64,000 nt of DNA from Climacteris rufus (taxonomy: Eukaryota; Chordata; Aves; Passeriformes; Climacteridae), in assembly GCA_013398175.1 (NCBI GenBank), contig VZRZ01000460.1, positions 541,951 through 605,950 of the forward strand. Reading direction: 5' to 3'. A model generated the notes under the pieces. It had not been told where the DNA came from. It saw only the letters and a list, made by a program, of their open reading frames with translations, and did not search any database. The translations under genes were made by a program, and so were the position numbers. Positions 21,818 through 36,800 of the stretch are shown piece after piece (positions within the stretch are counted from its first letter, which is position 1; each line of letters starts with the position of its first letter).

Positions 21818-23175
21818 TGTAGTGGTTGACCCTGACTGGATGCCAGGCACCTACCAACCACCTCTCACTCCCCTCCGTGGCTGGACAGGGGAGAGAATGA
21901 GTGAGATAGGTACAGAGAGAGATCACTCAGCAAATACTGTCATGGGCAGAACGGACTCAAATTAGAGATATTCATTGAGTTTATTAGTAACAAAAGCAGA
22001 GCAGGAAAATGAGAAGTAAAAACAGACATTAAAAACATTTTCTCCCCAATCCCTTCCTCCTTCCCAGCTCTACCTCCTACCCCAGCAATACAGGTAGAGA
22101 CATGTTGCTCTGAATTTTGCAGTTCTTCGATGTTTTCATTCTTCTGTAACAGTTTATTATACACTCTCTGTAAACATAGCCATGTTTTTGTAACTGTATC
22201 CTATTGTTTGCATTCCTTTCTCCTGGGCGGAGAAATTTGATGGATATTTCCTTTGACCAGTGTGATAGAGAGGTGACTATTTCTCCCTCCATTGTGTTTT
22301 TTAGAGGATATATAAAATAAAGTGTGGGGTCTGGGCATGTCAGTGCTGCCCAGCTTTTTTGGCCCGCAGTCTTGACTCTGATCTCTTTTCAACGTGTCTG
22401 CGTCTTTCTTTTGTGTCCCGAGCGACAGACATAATTGGGGTTATGGTCAGGTCATCACACATTGTTCCTGCCACTGCTCAGGGAGAAGAGTCCCTCCCTT
22501 GCCCCAGTGTGGGGTCTATCCCACAGGAGATAGTTCTCCAGTAACTTCCCCAAAGTGAGTCCATCCCACAGTTCTCCCCAGACTGCTCCAACATGGCTCA
22601 GTGTTCCATGGGGTGCAGTCCTTCAAGGACAGGCTGCTCCAGCGTGGGTCCACCATGGGGTCACAAGTCCTACCATGAAATTTGCTCCAACAAGGGCTTC
22701 TGTCTCCATGGGTATACCAGTCCCTGCCTGGAGCCTGCTACAGCATGGGCCTCCCACATGACCACAGACTCCTGCCAGGCATCCAACTGCTCTGATGTTG
22801 GTCTCCTCCATAGGCACAGCTGCTTCACCACAGTCTTCACTACAGTGGGGGAATCTCAGCTCCAGCACCTGAAAGGCCTCTTTCCACTCGTGCACTGACC
22901 TTGGTGTCTGCAGAGCTGTTCCTCTCACATATTCTCACATGTTCTCTCGGCCTGCTCTTCTCTGGCTGCAATTACAATTGCCCAGTAACTTTTCTTTTTC
23001 TTCTTCTTGAATACGTTATCACTGAGATGTTGGCCCAGCCTTTGCCATCTGGCCTTTTTTAGCCATCTGGCATTGGCTCTGATGGACATGGAGGAACCTT
23101 CCAGCAGTTTCTCACAGAAGCCCCTCATGTAGTCCTGTCCTGCTACTTAAAGCTTGGGCATGCAAACCTAATACA
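21818..23175 (-). mobile_element. solo ERV LTR, antisense (copy F), precise TSD
   Basis: The plus strand starts TGTAGTGGTTGACC and ends AACCTAATACA. A perfect 5-bp TSD, GTTAA, is present at 21813-21817 and 23176-23180, so the 1358-bp boundaries are firm. The minus strand shows the same order as copies at 2422-3304 and 56094-57695: a GAGAATATGTGAGAG block, repeated GCTGGAGCAG-like units (22560-22780), AATAAA at 21980-21985 and GTGACAG-type U5. No internal proviral sequence is present. The open frames in it, including 101-codon frames on both strands, follow the ~48-bp repeats and are not genes. Confidence 0.92.
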
Positions 23176-23180
23176 GTTAA

Positions 23181-26100
23181 CTATCTAGATTTATGCATGC
23201 AAGTGAGAAAATTCTGCAGAACACATGCAGAACACATCCATGTCTTGTCAAATCTTCAGTCTCTCATTTTATTGCATTCTGCCCATAGAAAATGTCTCCA
23301 GGAAGTCTCTTCCTCCAATACTTATCCATGCATTATAATAAAGGGTTCGGATAAGTGACACACATGTGACTCCTCTGTGACAATCTGAAGTTCACTAATC
23401 TAATGTCACAGAGGTAAAGGAATGTGGAAAATGAGATACTTTGCAAGTATGTTTGTTGTGACTTGAATCCAGAATTGGAAAACTGACCCATTCAGATGTT
23501 TTCACTGGGCAGTAAATACCATTTTATTCCCCAACACTGCAATATATCAGTATCTCTGAGTCTTACTGATACTTATTAAATGACTGAAATCAAATTTAAC
23601 AGCAGCAGTTCCTGAAGTTAGCAGACAGGTGCTGCTACATCCCTGCTGCTTTGCAATCAGCTACATGCTGCAAAGTTAAATTCAGATCTCTAAAAACACA
23701 GGGCTTAATTCTGATATTACTTACCTTTATTTTTCCACTTCTCTTGCTTATTTTGTCCATTTCCAACACTTCTAATGCAGATTTTCTGCTACATTTTCTT
23801 TTTGGCATGTCTTTCCTTCTTGAGCTGGTCCATAAAGTTGCTCAGTGAAATCTCCCCTTAACAACTGTATTTTGATTGCTGAGGAGCGACCAGCTAAATA
23901 AATGGTCTATTTATCTATTTATTTTAGTATCCAACTGTTCAGCTCATAAATAAAAGAGGGAAGGAAATTGTTTAGAAGACTGCTATGGGTGAAGGAACTC
24001 CATTGATAGGAAAATACATGACAGTGAATATAGGAACAAGCTAGGGGGTGTTGAATGATTATGGAGTGAATGAAGCACAATAAGTCAGGACTTAGAACTC
24101 AAAAGATTATGAACAGCAAAAGACATTGCATTATTCATCAAATGGATGTTTTAATGTGGTGATTGTATTCTTTCCATCTTTTACATATTTTAATTTACTG
24201 TTTTTGAGAAGGAGCTCTTCAGTTTTGATACCTGAGAAATAGCCCATATTTTGAGATCTGGTCATCCTAAGTGCCTTAACTCTAAATGACGTCAGAATCC
24301 CATCCAAGAGGTCATCGCTACCCTATCTGAAACTTTGAAGTGTAGTGGCAGTAAAGCTTTAGGCAATCTCACCTCACACTGCTGTGCATAACTACTGGCT
24401 GGTTTTTGTTACTGTCTTGTCCAAAGGAAGGGACCTTTTGGCTGCTGTTGTGACTCCAGAAGCTATATTTTGGTTTTAAAGTGCCCTTTTAAGCATTGAT
24501 AAGGCATCAGCAAAAGAATTCAGAGAGGGATCTGTAATTGGCAGATCTCATTCAATCCTGAAGACGTGCAATTCTTGCTAATTCCTCAACCCTACTCTCA
24601 GAATCAATCTAACAGCAGGTCAACTCTAATATCACGGGCATTTATTTTACTTCTCAGTTTATTATAGCAGTTGTAGCTGTTTTCCATTAGATGTTTGCAA
24701 AGTTTTACTTTGATCTGTTCTACCCTAGAGACTTCTGAAGCAATTTGGGAAACCATCCATCTCTCTCAAAGAAAGCGTTCCAGGACCAACACTTCCAAAT
24801 TCACTCGGGAACTAATAACATGTATGTCTACATTTGCATTTACCTTATCAGGTAACTGCATATATAAACAATTCGATATATGTCTAAAGCCCAGCTAGAG
24901 AAAATGTTGATATATGTATGCTAATGTTATGTTATAAAATTCCCATCTCCCTTAGTTATGTCAAATCCAGTGACTCCTTTTTTTTGCCTTACTGGAAAGG
25001 TCACTTGGGGTGCAGGTGACAAAAATGACCCGAGTCCTTTTCTATGCATACAGAGCCAGCTTTTTCTTCATTTCTGGAATGGTGCTTTGACTCATGGAAG
25101 ACACTTGCTGAAGCCAAAAGTAATGCTGTTAGGGATGTCTCTTACCTCTTCCTGAGGTATGGGATAATGCCCTCAGAAGACAGGTTGAGAGTACCATCAC
25201 CTTGACTGCATTTAACCACAAATGCACCAGGACACCTCCATCCATGAGGAGTCTGATAGAAGAGCTTTTACTCTCTCTAGCTCCCAGAAGAGAGTGAACT
25301 AACTCAATGCAGTTTCACCTAGTCTACAATTTCCTTTATTGTCTCATTCAATGTCTCCTACCAGGAGAATACGATGACAACTTTCTATCCCTCATCAGTG
25401 TTCCTGTGTTTTGTTTTTAATGGGAAGTAAATTGTCTAAGCCTTAAAGTCTGGGACATTCCCTTACCCCCTTCTCCCCAAGCCATCTTAAACCTGGAAAC
25501 ACTGGTCATGTGTAGATCCTGTTAGGTTTTATAGCGAAACAAACTAGATTTGTACAAATGCAAAGAAAACCAGATACAATCTATGATGCACTTGCAAATT
25601 ATCACCTGGGCATAGTTAGATAGTGCTGGTAATATGGTATTGCTGTGCCTAGTGTGAGTTGTGCATAACTCCACTATGTGCTCCGCTATGCGCTTCATTT
25701 GAACCCAAATATTTCATGCTGAATATTTTTAAAATTTCTTTTCATTAAATATAAAATCAAAACATTAACACTAATAAGAGAAACGGCAACTATTCCTGGT
25801 TTCTAACCCATCTTGATTTTAGAGATTTTTTTTAAATCAGAAAACCTTGAAAAGCCAGACATGAAAAGGAGCATCTTCCTCACCAGACTAACAAATGTGT
25901 GAAATTTCATAGAAATCCATTCTCACAGTTTCATTATGCAGAGGATTAATGTTTAATGCTGGCAGGCTGCAGGTCCACACTAATAAGAAAAGCTACAAAA
26001 GGCTATTGTACAGGGGATGAAAATTTCATCAAACATTCCAAGAACATCTAAAAGGTTTACAGAGTAAAAAGTTAACTAGAAGATGTTCTATTTGTGTTCA

Positions 26101-27710
26101 AGCAATTTCCTTGATGTAAAATGAGATTTTAATCACACTATAGTTTCACAGTATCCCTACTGTTACCTTTTTTTTCTTTCATCATCTTTGACCTTGATCA
26201 CACAGCCATAAGAATTTGAATATTCTTTGACCTGTTTTGTCCCTGTGTAACTCAAAACAGCTTGTTTTTGTTTTCTTCCTTATTAGATTGAAATGAATAT
26301 CCAGATTGCATTTAACAATACTGTGATGTTGACTAAAACAGTAGACAGTTAACCAAACATCAATGATGACTGTAATTATTTAAAGTAAAAAATATATTAT
26401 TTAGATTTCTGTTGCAAATCCGTTGCAGACATCTTCTACAAATGCTCTTCTCTGGACGTTTGCCACAATATTAACAAAAAACCCCAAAACTAAAGCAGAA
26501 TTTGAAATTGATTGGAAGAAGATTCTTTTAGGAGCGTGAGCAGATATTTCTATAAAACAGTTGTCAGTAGCTTTTTATGCTAGACTGATTTTTTTTTCTC
26601 ATTCTTAATTTATACCACAATGCTATAAAGACTTGAGATGAGAATTCTTCCCTATAGGGGATTTTCTGTTGATTTCAATATGCCTGGAATTTCACTGAAG
26701 ATGAACAGCTTCCTACTCAATACTGACAAAATACCATGTCCTTAGTCTATAATAATTTGAACAATAATGTGATATAAACATACATGGAAACAACCTAACT
26801 GTCCTCACAAGAAAAAAAAGTTGTATAATGCATAAACTTGAACAATAACAAAAAAATCCCTTTCAGAACAGTCAGATGTTTTGTTAAAAGTCAATTTGTT
26901 ATCAAGGCCTGATTAAGTAATCTAGTAGGTTTTCATGGGTCCATTCATGGATTAATGAATGTTTCTCCATTTATTTTTCAGGATACTTCAGGAGAGAAAA
27001 GATTCGCTGAGAGTTTTACCTATGTAACTCTACAGAAACAGTTTTGTAAGGACAACCTCAGAAAAAATGTTTTATATTTGCTGGTTACCTGCTCAGTGCT
27101 GCCATCTTTCAGTATGAGTTCCTAGACTGCAAGACGGATTTCCAGCATATATTTTTTCTGTTCCACAGTCACTCATGGCCACACTCTTTGTTTAAAAGTA
27201 ATGTTATTATTCTTTTGCAAAGGTCAGTAACCAGATGTGGAACTGAATCCCAGAAACCCAATGGTGAGCTGTCTGGGTTGTGAAGAGCTTTGCAATGCCT
27301 TCTTCGCTAGATCAGCTGAGACGCCCTGAACTGTTCTGATGAATTCCTATAATTCATGTGGTCAGTGATCCTGTGTAAACACATATGCACAATCCATCCT
27401 TTGCTATTGATTATCTTAAACTATGTACAACAGAAACATGAACAAATAGGCAGGAGAAAAGTTTGACCTACACAGTTCTTTCTGTATCTGCAGAACTAGT
27501 TTTAGAAATTCAGTAGGGTCTCATTTATGTGCAGATTGGTCAGATATGCAGCTGGATCTGTCTCGATGGCCAGAATCCTCACCCAGGATATTAATCAACA
27601 CATGTAAGTGTATAAATAGGGAGCATCAGCTAGCCTATGCACAGTTGGTGTGGGAATCTTCCAGATTCCAAAATTCTCCTGGAGAGTCCTGTAGCATCTA
27701 ATCAAACTCT
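23181..27710. other. 4.5 kb of non-coding, repeat-poor DNA
   Basis: AT-rich sequence with no recognised transposon, RNA gene or exon. The segment at 25920-26060 is non-repetitive and could be regulatory, but I have no direct evidence. Confidence 0.5.
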
Positions 27711-27855
27711 TTCACAGAATCACAGAATATGCTGAGTTGGAAGGGACCCACTAGGATCATGGAGTCCAACTCTGGTCCGGCACAGCACCATCCCCAAGAG
27801 TCACATCATGTGCCTGAGAGTGTTGTCCAAAGGCTTCTTGAACTCATTGTCATAA
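27711..27855 (-). mobile_element. CR1 3' tail fragment, antisense
   Basis: Begins TCACAGAATCACAGAATATG, followed by CTGAGTTGGAAGGGACC and the GAGAGTGTTGTCCAAAGGCTTCTTG block. This is the same CR1 end as at 10912. Similarity is lost at about 27850. Confidence 0.88.
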
Positions 27856-30800
27856 AGGCAGCTAGAAGAGGAGTCCATCACCGTGCCTTAGGTCTGCCTG
27901 TTCCCACACCTGTGCAGCAACTGATTGAAGCATTCCTGGATGACCAGGATGTTGATGACAGCAGACAAACACAACCATGACATCCAGTTAGAATGGGTCT
28001 GTGGCACGAATTTCCTGCTTACATAGCAACTGTAACTCAAATTCTTTACTTTGTTATCCTTCAACATTTGCCAAAGAAAAAAAATTATTACTATTAATAA
28101 ACTTAACATATATTAAAGCTTATATTAAAGCTTTGTGAGTGCTACATATATACAAAAAATTGTTCCTGAGATCTTGGTATGTTTATGCATCAAGTCAGCA
28201 AGAATGTAAGTACATGAAATGTCAAAAACTCTCTGAGATACGAGAGCAGTTTATATCCCAAGCATTGTCAACTGTTACAATTTTCAGCAAATATAGTCCC
28301 ACAAAATAACTTTTTTGTGTATGAATACCCTTACATTGTTTATCATGTTCATTTTTAATAAGTAGTCAAAGTATTCTTATAAGAAAGATCAGGAAAAAAG
28401 TGAAGAGCAAAGAAAACATCACAGAAAACCAGACAGAAATCAGAGAAACCTTTGGAACAAGTAGCAGCTTGAACCATTGATGAAAGAGCTTTGTCTGAGA
28501 TAAGATGTTTTCGAACTCTTCTGTCTGAAAGGCTTTGGATAGAGAGGAAAACAAGTTTCTTCCTTGCTGGATTCCTTGATATTCAGAGAAACAGAAGTTT
28601 ACTTATTTACTCCCAGTAATTAATAACCTTAATTAATACATGTAGATTTCCCCCCCTAGATCTAGGACTTTATATCGATATTAGATATGGCACAAAAACT
28701 TTAATTGAACTAAATATGACCACAGGTGATAAACAGATGAAAAACATTGTGGTGAGTGCTACCATTACTTTAGGAACAGCTAGAGTTACAAGTGAGCTTT
28801 AAGAGGTTAATTTATCCTATTAGTTTCAATAAAAGAGCAGCATCTAAGTCAGCAGTAATTCTATTATGATAAGATAACGAAGATGATCGCTAACCAGCAA
28901 TGCGCCTTGTGAATGATGCAAAAAATGCATGCTTCTGTAACTGTGATAATCTTTTGTAAAAATCCAATCCTGGAAGCTAATAAAGAATCCCTCAGATGTT
29001 TTCATTTTGTTGCTTTTTGAAAACAGCACTATAAGCACTATACTTTGACAGTCCTCCACATTCCACCTTCCCAGCCCCCCAGTTTTGTAGCTGATCTGTC
29101 TGGGACACTGATACAAAATCACTTGGTTTTAATTGATGGAGTATGTAGTTGGGTTATGGTGGGATTTGTTTGTTTGTTTGTGTTTGTTTGTTTATAATCT
29201 ACAAAGAATGCTCAGACAAAATGTAAGGGGAAAAAAGAACCTAGTTAGAAAGTTTTAAATCACTGGTGACAATTTGGCTATAATCATACTACTATGTCTT
29301 TCTAAACAGCAGTTACGCTACCTTGTTTGTGCAACGTGTGCATTGAAATCTCCATTAAAATTGTGATAGTACTGTGACACGCACTGCACCAAATATCACC
29401 AAGACTAAGTCACTGTGCTAACTTTATTTTCCCTTCCTGGGATGCCTTCATGTTTGTCCTCAGTATCTTCTGTATTTAATTGTATTGCTTCCTGTCCTCG
29501 ACATGCACAGTTCCCGTCCATGTACAACAACTAGAGTTTCAAAAGCTCTTGAAGGGAAAAGGCACCTTCCTACAGAATTTTAAAATTCTTTTTGCTTTAG
29601 TATAAAACCAGATCATAGTTTCAGAAATTAGAATTTAGCTTGGTAATAATTTTAGCATCTAAGAGCCTAAAAAAATCTTAGTTTTCTGGAAATGAATGGT
29701 TGAATTGTGCCTAAATGTGCAACTTAGAGGCAACAGTAAATTTTCCTACAACTATCATGGATGCTGGCATTCAAGTATATGGATCACTGTCATCTCGTCT
29801 CCTGAAAAGGAACTTTAAGCTACGGTATTGTCTTCATGACAGTCCTCCCCTGTAGGGCTTTTGGCACTATTAAGCATACACTATGAGAAATATTTATAAT
29901 ATATAGTAAAGACTGACTATGCCTGAAAGTAGGGATGGGATAGCTGAAGATGGGAGGTATAACACTCAATTATAAAGCATTGCATAAAGAGAAAATTTTG
30001 ATAACCTTTCATTTGAAAACAAAAGGCTCTAGAGCTGAGTGCAATGTATTATATGGATAAAATTTGTCACTATAGTTACAATAGAAAGAAATGAAATACA
30101 CTGTTGGTAGGAGTGTTATCTAGCAAATTCCAAACTGGAGGTAGAGGACACTCTCAGCTTGTTCAGTACGTTGGAGTAATTCACTAATGGATGCTCTTTA
30201 CCTGAAGATATCCCAGCCTGAATTTTCATGCCAAACCTAAATAAATCCCATATACTTTTGTGCTCACTTCAAAAATAGGCAGCAAAAATAGTAAGAAGGG
30301 TAAAACAAAGTGGCAGAATTCTTCGGAATTCAACCATAAAGTTTTAAGATTGTATTTATTCTATGTGCCTGTTCCACATGTTCAAATGTGTGTGTTTGTG
30401 TGGTCTCTTTGTGTAACAGTCATATTGATATTTCAGAATCAGCTGTGAGAGTTAATGTTGGAGTTTCAGGTGATGTGTGCTGCTCATACTCCTTTCTTAA
30501 TACAGAAATGCCTATCATGCCAACAGCACTATAGCAGTATTACCAACAGTATTTTCCTATGAAAGAAATAGGGGCTACTACACCCAGAATAACATGTGCA
30601 TTCAATTATTCCAGATGAAGGGGATTTAGCAAATATGAACGGTTGGAGAATCATGTCTGTTGTATTTTATTCAGGGAAAACAAATAAGACAGAGAATGAA
30701 AATTAATTCTGGAAATATAATCTGATCTTTAGCTTGGAAGAAATATTCCTGACAGATAAAAATGTCATTAATTTTAAATAAAAATTATGTGTTGAGATTT

Positions 30801-33800
30801 ATAAGTTTGATGAAAAAGCTTTCACTTTTATTTTCAATATGGGGGTTCTCCATAGAGTTCAGTCATTCATTCATATCTCTGCAGTTGTTTATTTGATGTA
30901 TTACTTTTCAACCATTTATTGGATCAGAATGTAATGCTCCCAGTTCTGTATAAGTATGGTTTCCACTTTTAAATTCTTATTTACATAATTTCCCATTATT
31001 TCTTCTTTTTAAAGGGCTCTGGTAATTCCTGGCTGTTCAGCCAATTAAATTTTTTATCTTTTAATGTGATTTGGGTCATTTTCAGTTTATTATTATCTTA
31101 GTTCAAACATCAGAAAATTTTTAGGAAATCTTATCAAAAAAAGGTTTCTTTGCTGTCTTATTGAGGATTGTCTTTACTGTTCTTACTCAAATTTCAGGGC
31201 TGGATGGAGACCTGTGTACCCATAATGTTGAAATAAAAACCTTAGTCCAACCTGTGGGGAAAATTAAAAAAAGCAAAACCCCCACAATCATGAGATTTCT
31301 TCTCCTTTATTGCTGTTTATGCATTTTTAATTCTCTTATGTTCCCAGTGTAGAAATGTAAATTGTAGGCAAATGCCAGTAGACATTCTGGAGGGAAACTC
31401 TGAAAGCTGATTTCTAGAATCCCTTATGACTGGGATGAAAGTGGGACCTTTTAAATGCACCAAATACTCACAATAGCTTTATTACCTCATTGCTACTTCA
31501 CTCTGTAGATTGTATGAAGGCCTGGAGACTAATTTCAGCAACAGCCACAATTTACTAGCTATAGTAGCCCACAGATGAATAGTTTTTTGTAAAATCAGTG
31601 GCAGCTTTATCCTGCTGGAGCACAAATAAATCAGCTGTTATTATTCCACATTCATTTAATCCTGGGACATTAGTCAGCGAGACCTTTCTGCAGCCTAATA
31701 AACAGCAGCAGCAGCAGTTTTTCTTTATGAGAGTAGTTGTTCATCCTAAATTAGAGCCGACATTAGGGGAAGACAGAAACTTTTGCAGCATGATTTAAAG
31801 ATATACAATATGAGACTATAACAGTGTATGAAAACTGCACCCATGTGTATAAATATAGAGGGGTCATAATTTTGGTGTATGTGGGTTACTTTAGAACATG
31901 TAGGCTATTTTATCTTGAAAATGTGTATTTTGTTTTGGCAAGTAATATTCATGCTGTCTGGTTGTTTCACTGGATTTAGCAGGGGCTCCTAACATGGTAA
32001 CTTTGTGCAAGAGTAAAGATAAAGACACTGATTCAAAAAATTAAAACCCTGTACATTATTATTTCCCTTTCAAAACCCATAACCAAGACAACATCTCTGG
32101 GTTCCGATTTACAAAAAATATTTTGGTTTAAAATGTTTAGTGTTATTTGTGAAATGGACAGCATCTGGATTTTTGAATGTGTACTCTCCGAGTTACCGCA
32201 ATATGTGAAAAACAATGGATGTTGTTCCTTCTAAAGGCTTTTATTTTTAACTATTCTGACAATTCTTTTTTATATGAATATCAGTGTTGGTCTATCTTAC
32301 AATATACAATACAAAAATTCACAATTCATTTTTCAAGAAAGGAAGCCTTTTGCCTGACAGCTGTACAAGTGTTCCCAACATATTCACAGTTTCTGTGACA
32401 TTCTAGGGCTTTTCCTGTTGATAACTGCAATTGCAGTTAAACTGCCTGGGATTGGATGTTTGCTTGAATGATAATTTCAGAATGAAATTCCAGACTTGTG
32501 GAGTGGCTCAGGGTTACATGGCTTGTGATGGGTTGTTTTGAATTAAGACTTTTGAAAAATTTTAGCATTTAATTCTTTTTCTGTTGAGTGCACTATGTCT
32601 ATAGTACCGCTACAGCATGCAAATGACTGTTATTGTTATTTACTGGATCTGACTAATAGTCCATTACTAAGAATCTTCCAGTCAAAAAACAGTGTCTCTT
32701 GAAGCACTTATGTCAGTTTGGATCCTTAAGTAGGAAAAAGAAGGCATGAGTCTCTGACTATTTGGAAGTGCTTTGTATACATCATAAGTTTCTCTCTTTT
32801 TGGTTGACAGTTTTCACTTCCACTATTATATGAAGTAGCTATTACGTCTGCATAAACATATATGCAAACCCATAGACGAATGTATACACATTCCTCTGAT
32901 TTTATCATCAGTTGTAGTGAGAGTTTTTACGAAACTGGAAGAGTATTACTATTTCTTCAACTTCTTCATGTAATCAGGATATTTTCTTCTATTTTGTAAA
33001 TGGATTTTGCTTAGGTTTTGATTTAATTCTGCTATATTATTGAAATAAAAATAGATATTTAACTGCTACCCTCCATAGTCACTACTATCTTTTCACCTTG
33101 TGGTAAGGTTTGTTTGTCTATTTATTTATTTATTTCAAATATTTTTCTGAGTTCTTCTTTCTTTTTGTACCACTGATACATAATGAAAATTAAGATAAAT
33201 CTAATGTGAGCACTGCTTTATGGGTTAATTTTCTGTTTGCAACTGAGTCGCTCTAGGAATAATATAATTGCTGCCAAATATCTGGATGAGTCTTTTAATG
33301 AAAATTACAGCTTTCATGCTTGCCAACAGTGCCATGAAGACAGAATACATGGAGCAAAACCATAATTTAGTACTGTACTTCCACTCATTTCTACCATACA
33401 GAAAGCATAACTAGTGCCTCTGTTTCTGTGTTTTTGACACACAATATGGGGAGGTGTTGATGTAAAATATCTGCTTTCCAAAATACTAGCAACTACCAGG
33501 CTACTACTCCCTCATGCAGTCAATATTTTCCAGCATTTTTCATTTCCCTTCATTCTCATACACTGTTAACCTTGTAGCAGACCAGAAAAAGAGACGATAT
33601 TTTTCCTTATGAATATTCTTTGAATAATCTTGAGTCAACCAAGAAAGAAACATGACAGGTCTGTCTCTTAGTAAAACCTACCTGCACTCCTTTTTTTTGT
33701 GCTTATAGTCAAGATTTGTTCTTGCTGCCTCAAAAATAATTTTTCCTCTTTTACGAGAGATGTCCCACATATGTGCTGGCTGCAGAATATGTTTGACTGC

Positions 33801-36800
33801 AAGCTCAAAAAGCACAGCAGAAAACTGATGTTTTTTTCTCCAGACCAACACTGCTGTTTTTTGCAAAGGTGCTGAGGGCAGAATTCGCCAAAACTATTCT
33901 CCCACAGGGCTGATATGCTTCGTAGGGTAGCCTGAAGACAGGGCGTTTTTGCACTGGACTAGCTGTATTTTTTTTCACAATTCACCCAGAAACACAGGTA
34001 GTGAGGGATGCAGTGGGCTCTTAATATATTCCACCTCGGACAGCTTGGTAGCAAATGCAGAACTCACTCAGCCTTTTTTGAAAACTGAGCAACCTTTCAG
34101 TATCACTCTGTCTACTACAGTCCAAGACAAATACTACGTCTGACTACATTTGGCTGATGTACTCAGGGTTTGTTTGTGTAAAGCAGTGTCCCTGGATTTA
34201 AAGGATCTGGTTTGAAATTAATATGGCTAGGCACATGCACTCTCCTGCTCATAGCTCCAATATCCCCCTTTAAATTGTAAGTCTAAATTCTTTTGAATGT
34301 GTCCCATGGTGTATCATAACACAGGTTGCTTAGTGACAAATGTACTGCTTGCCTGGAGTAGCTGATATGCTGAAGAAGAATAGCTGGTTCTTGATGTCCT
34401 TCCTGCTGCAACAGAAAAGACCAAGAGACTGGTTAGCAACCTAATGCAGAAGTCGTTATCTAGTATTGCAGCGCAAGTTTGAAACACATAGACTGAGTCC
34501 TAGCCTGGAAGACACTCTCACATTCTCCTGGTAGAAGGTGCTGTGGGGAGTGTCCTTGTGCAGTCAAAAAAAATTTGCCCTGTATTTTACGACTCCAAAC
34601 TTTTTAAAGATCTGATGCCATATATTTTACTGACCTGTAATACCTAGATCAGTAACTAACATTGCTCTTAACAGACACTTTCTGAAGTGGCTAGCAGTGA
34701 CCTGCTTTGGAAACAGAAAACTGAGGTAGACCGGCAGGCCACAGCCAAGAAAGGGATTTTAGTCCACCAGTGCCAAGAGGGGGAATTGGAAAATGCTTTT
34801 GAGGGTTTGTTTTCTACATTCTCTCCAGCTCATTTTAATTCTGTCTGTGAAAAAGAACAGTGTCTTGTGACATTCAGGGTTAAATTTCCAGCATGGTACA
34901 AAAATTAGTTGCATTCTCCTCCCCATACCAGCAATGAGTAGTTCAGCTCAATGCCTGCATACTGTGCTGAACATTTACCCCCAGAGTTTCAAGTATCAGC
35001 AAAGAGGGAGGGTGAGAGCTCAGGAGACTTCTTCAGTTTGAGAGATCCCAGGACATGATAATGAAAATGGCAATTATTGCATCTGTGAGAGAGGAAAGCT
35101 CAGGACTGAAATAGCAGGGGGATTGCAGTTAAGGATTAAGTCAAGTTGACAAAGTGGGTATGGAGTAGGCAGAACGTACTGTGCCCTGCTCCAGCCACTC
35201 TGAAGTTGTGACCCTACACCCCTGTTTGTTGGTCAAGGACAAAAACAACCCACATCATGGAAGAGTAAACAAATTAGGTGAGCCCAGTTTTCAACACTGA
35301 TTTACATATCCATTGCTCACCAGGGGCCCCTCCATGGGCAAAGCAAGGCTCTAATTTGCACACTCACATTTTGCCTTCATATTCTGCATTGGCTCATGAC
35401 ATGCAAATGTATGCATTCAGATGTGCACACCAAGGTTTGGAAATCATTCCTCCGGTTTCAAGGCAGAAAAAGAGAGAATAATAATCGCATCACCACTACC
35501 CCCCTGCTCCCCCTCAACCCCCAACCTATTGTCAACAAATTTCAATTCATCACTGTTGATTTTGCTGAAACCTACTTTGGAACGTTACAGCTTGGATTGA
35601 TGTTATCCAATGCCATTTTTATCAGGGTTTCACTGTGCAACACAGAGTATTCAGGGAACTCACTGCAGGCTGCTGGTGCCCATGATTGCCTCTGACATGT
35701 ACAGCTGAAAGGACTCTTATTCCAAGAATGATCTTCTTTTTTAGACTGTATTGAGTTGGGACTGATTTTGATAGCCAGTTTCAGTCAAGAATCATAAAGT
35801 TATTGCACATTTAAGGCCGTCAGTATGAGAATCATTCTCTGTCTCTCTCTCCCTCCCCCTCTCACCATTCTTTCCCCTCCCTTTCTCTCTCTCATCATTT
35901 CACAGGACTGCAAGGTTACAGAAAGGTCTAATCAATTGTCAAACTCTCCTTTATCTCTGAGAAGGTGGTAAAAAATTCTAACTGCCCTGCTGTAGGGGGT
36001 TCTTCTGACTACACAGCACCCTTTTTCACATACAATGCTACCATGATTAATGTCCTCCCACCTCAGACCTTGTTAAAACCTGTTCTTTAAAGCAGGCTGG
36101 TGCACCACAGTGAGAGCAAGAGCAAGGTTGCATAAATCAACGTGTTCTCACAGCCCCCAGGATATCCATTATAGATGCCAGCTGGATGACTGGAAGATAG
36201 AGAAAAATGAATATTGTATCCTGTGGCCTTTTGCCTCTAATGACCACTTTTCAACATTTTTGAAGGCATGATTAAATTTTGATAACTGGGGAAGTCACTC
36301 CGAGCAGGCTGAAATAAAGATAAATTGACTGAGGGTCTGACATCCCAGTGGAGAGCAGGCAACTAATTAGTGTGTGAATCTCACTCTGAAAGAGATGTAA
36401 AAGGGAGCCTAGTTTAATCAGAGGAGCTGCTGAGGTACAGGAATAGTCAGGGATAATAGCGGCCTAGGTAGAAATCACAGGCTCAGTGAGCAGCTTTTTC
36501 TGTCTGCTTGATTGGCAGCCGCTGACCTAGTGTCCAAAACCTTTGAACTTTTAACAACAGTAACAGCCTTGTCAAGGCAATTTGCTTGCAGCTTTCTGTG
36601 ACCAGTTATTGCAGCTGTGGACTGGGACATCCAATTTGAAAGGGCACTTTGCTCCTCTGCTGCAGTGAAAGCTGGGCAGAACATTCTCATTATTTTTGAT
36701 GACTTTACTTTTGAACCCTTTATCTTCCCCCCCACTCCTTGCCCCCCACCCAGGTCCTCTCTTCCCCAATGCACTCCACACAGTGCATACATACCCTCTC

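Noticed and set aside
27856..27980. Continuation of the CR1 at 27711 to about 27980, as an 83-codon frame
   Set aside because: Similarity to CR1 ends at about 27850, and the rest of the frame has no recognised relationship.
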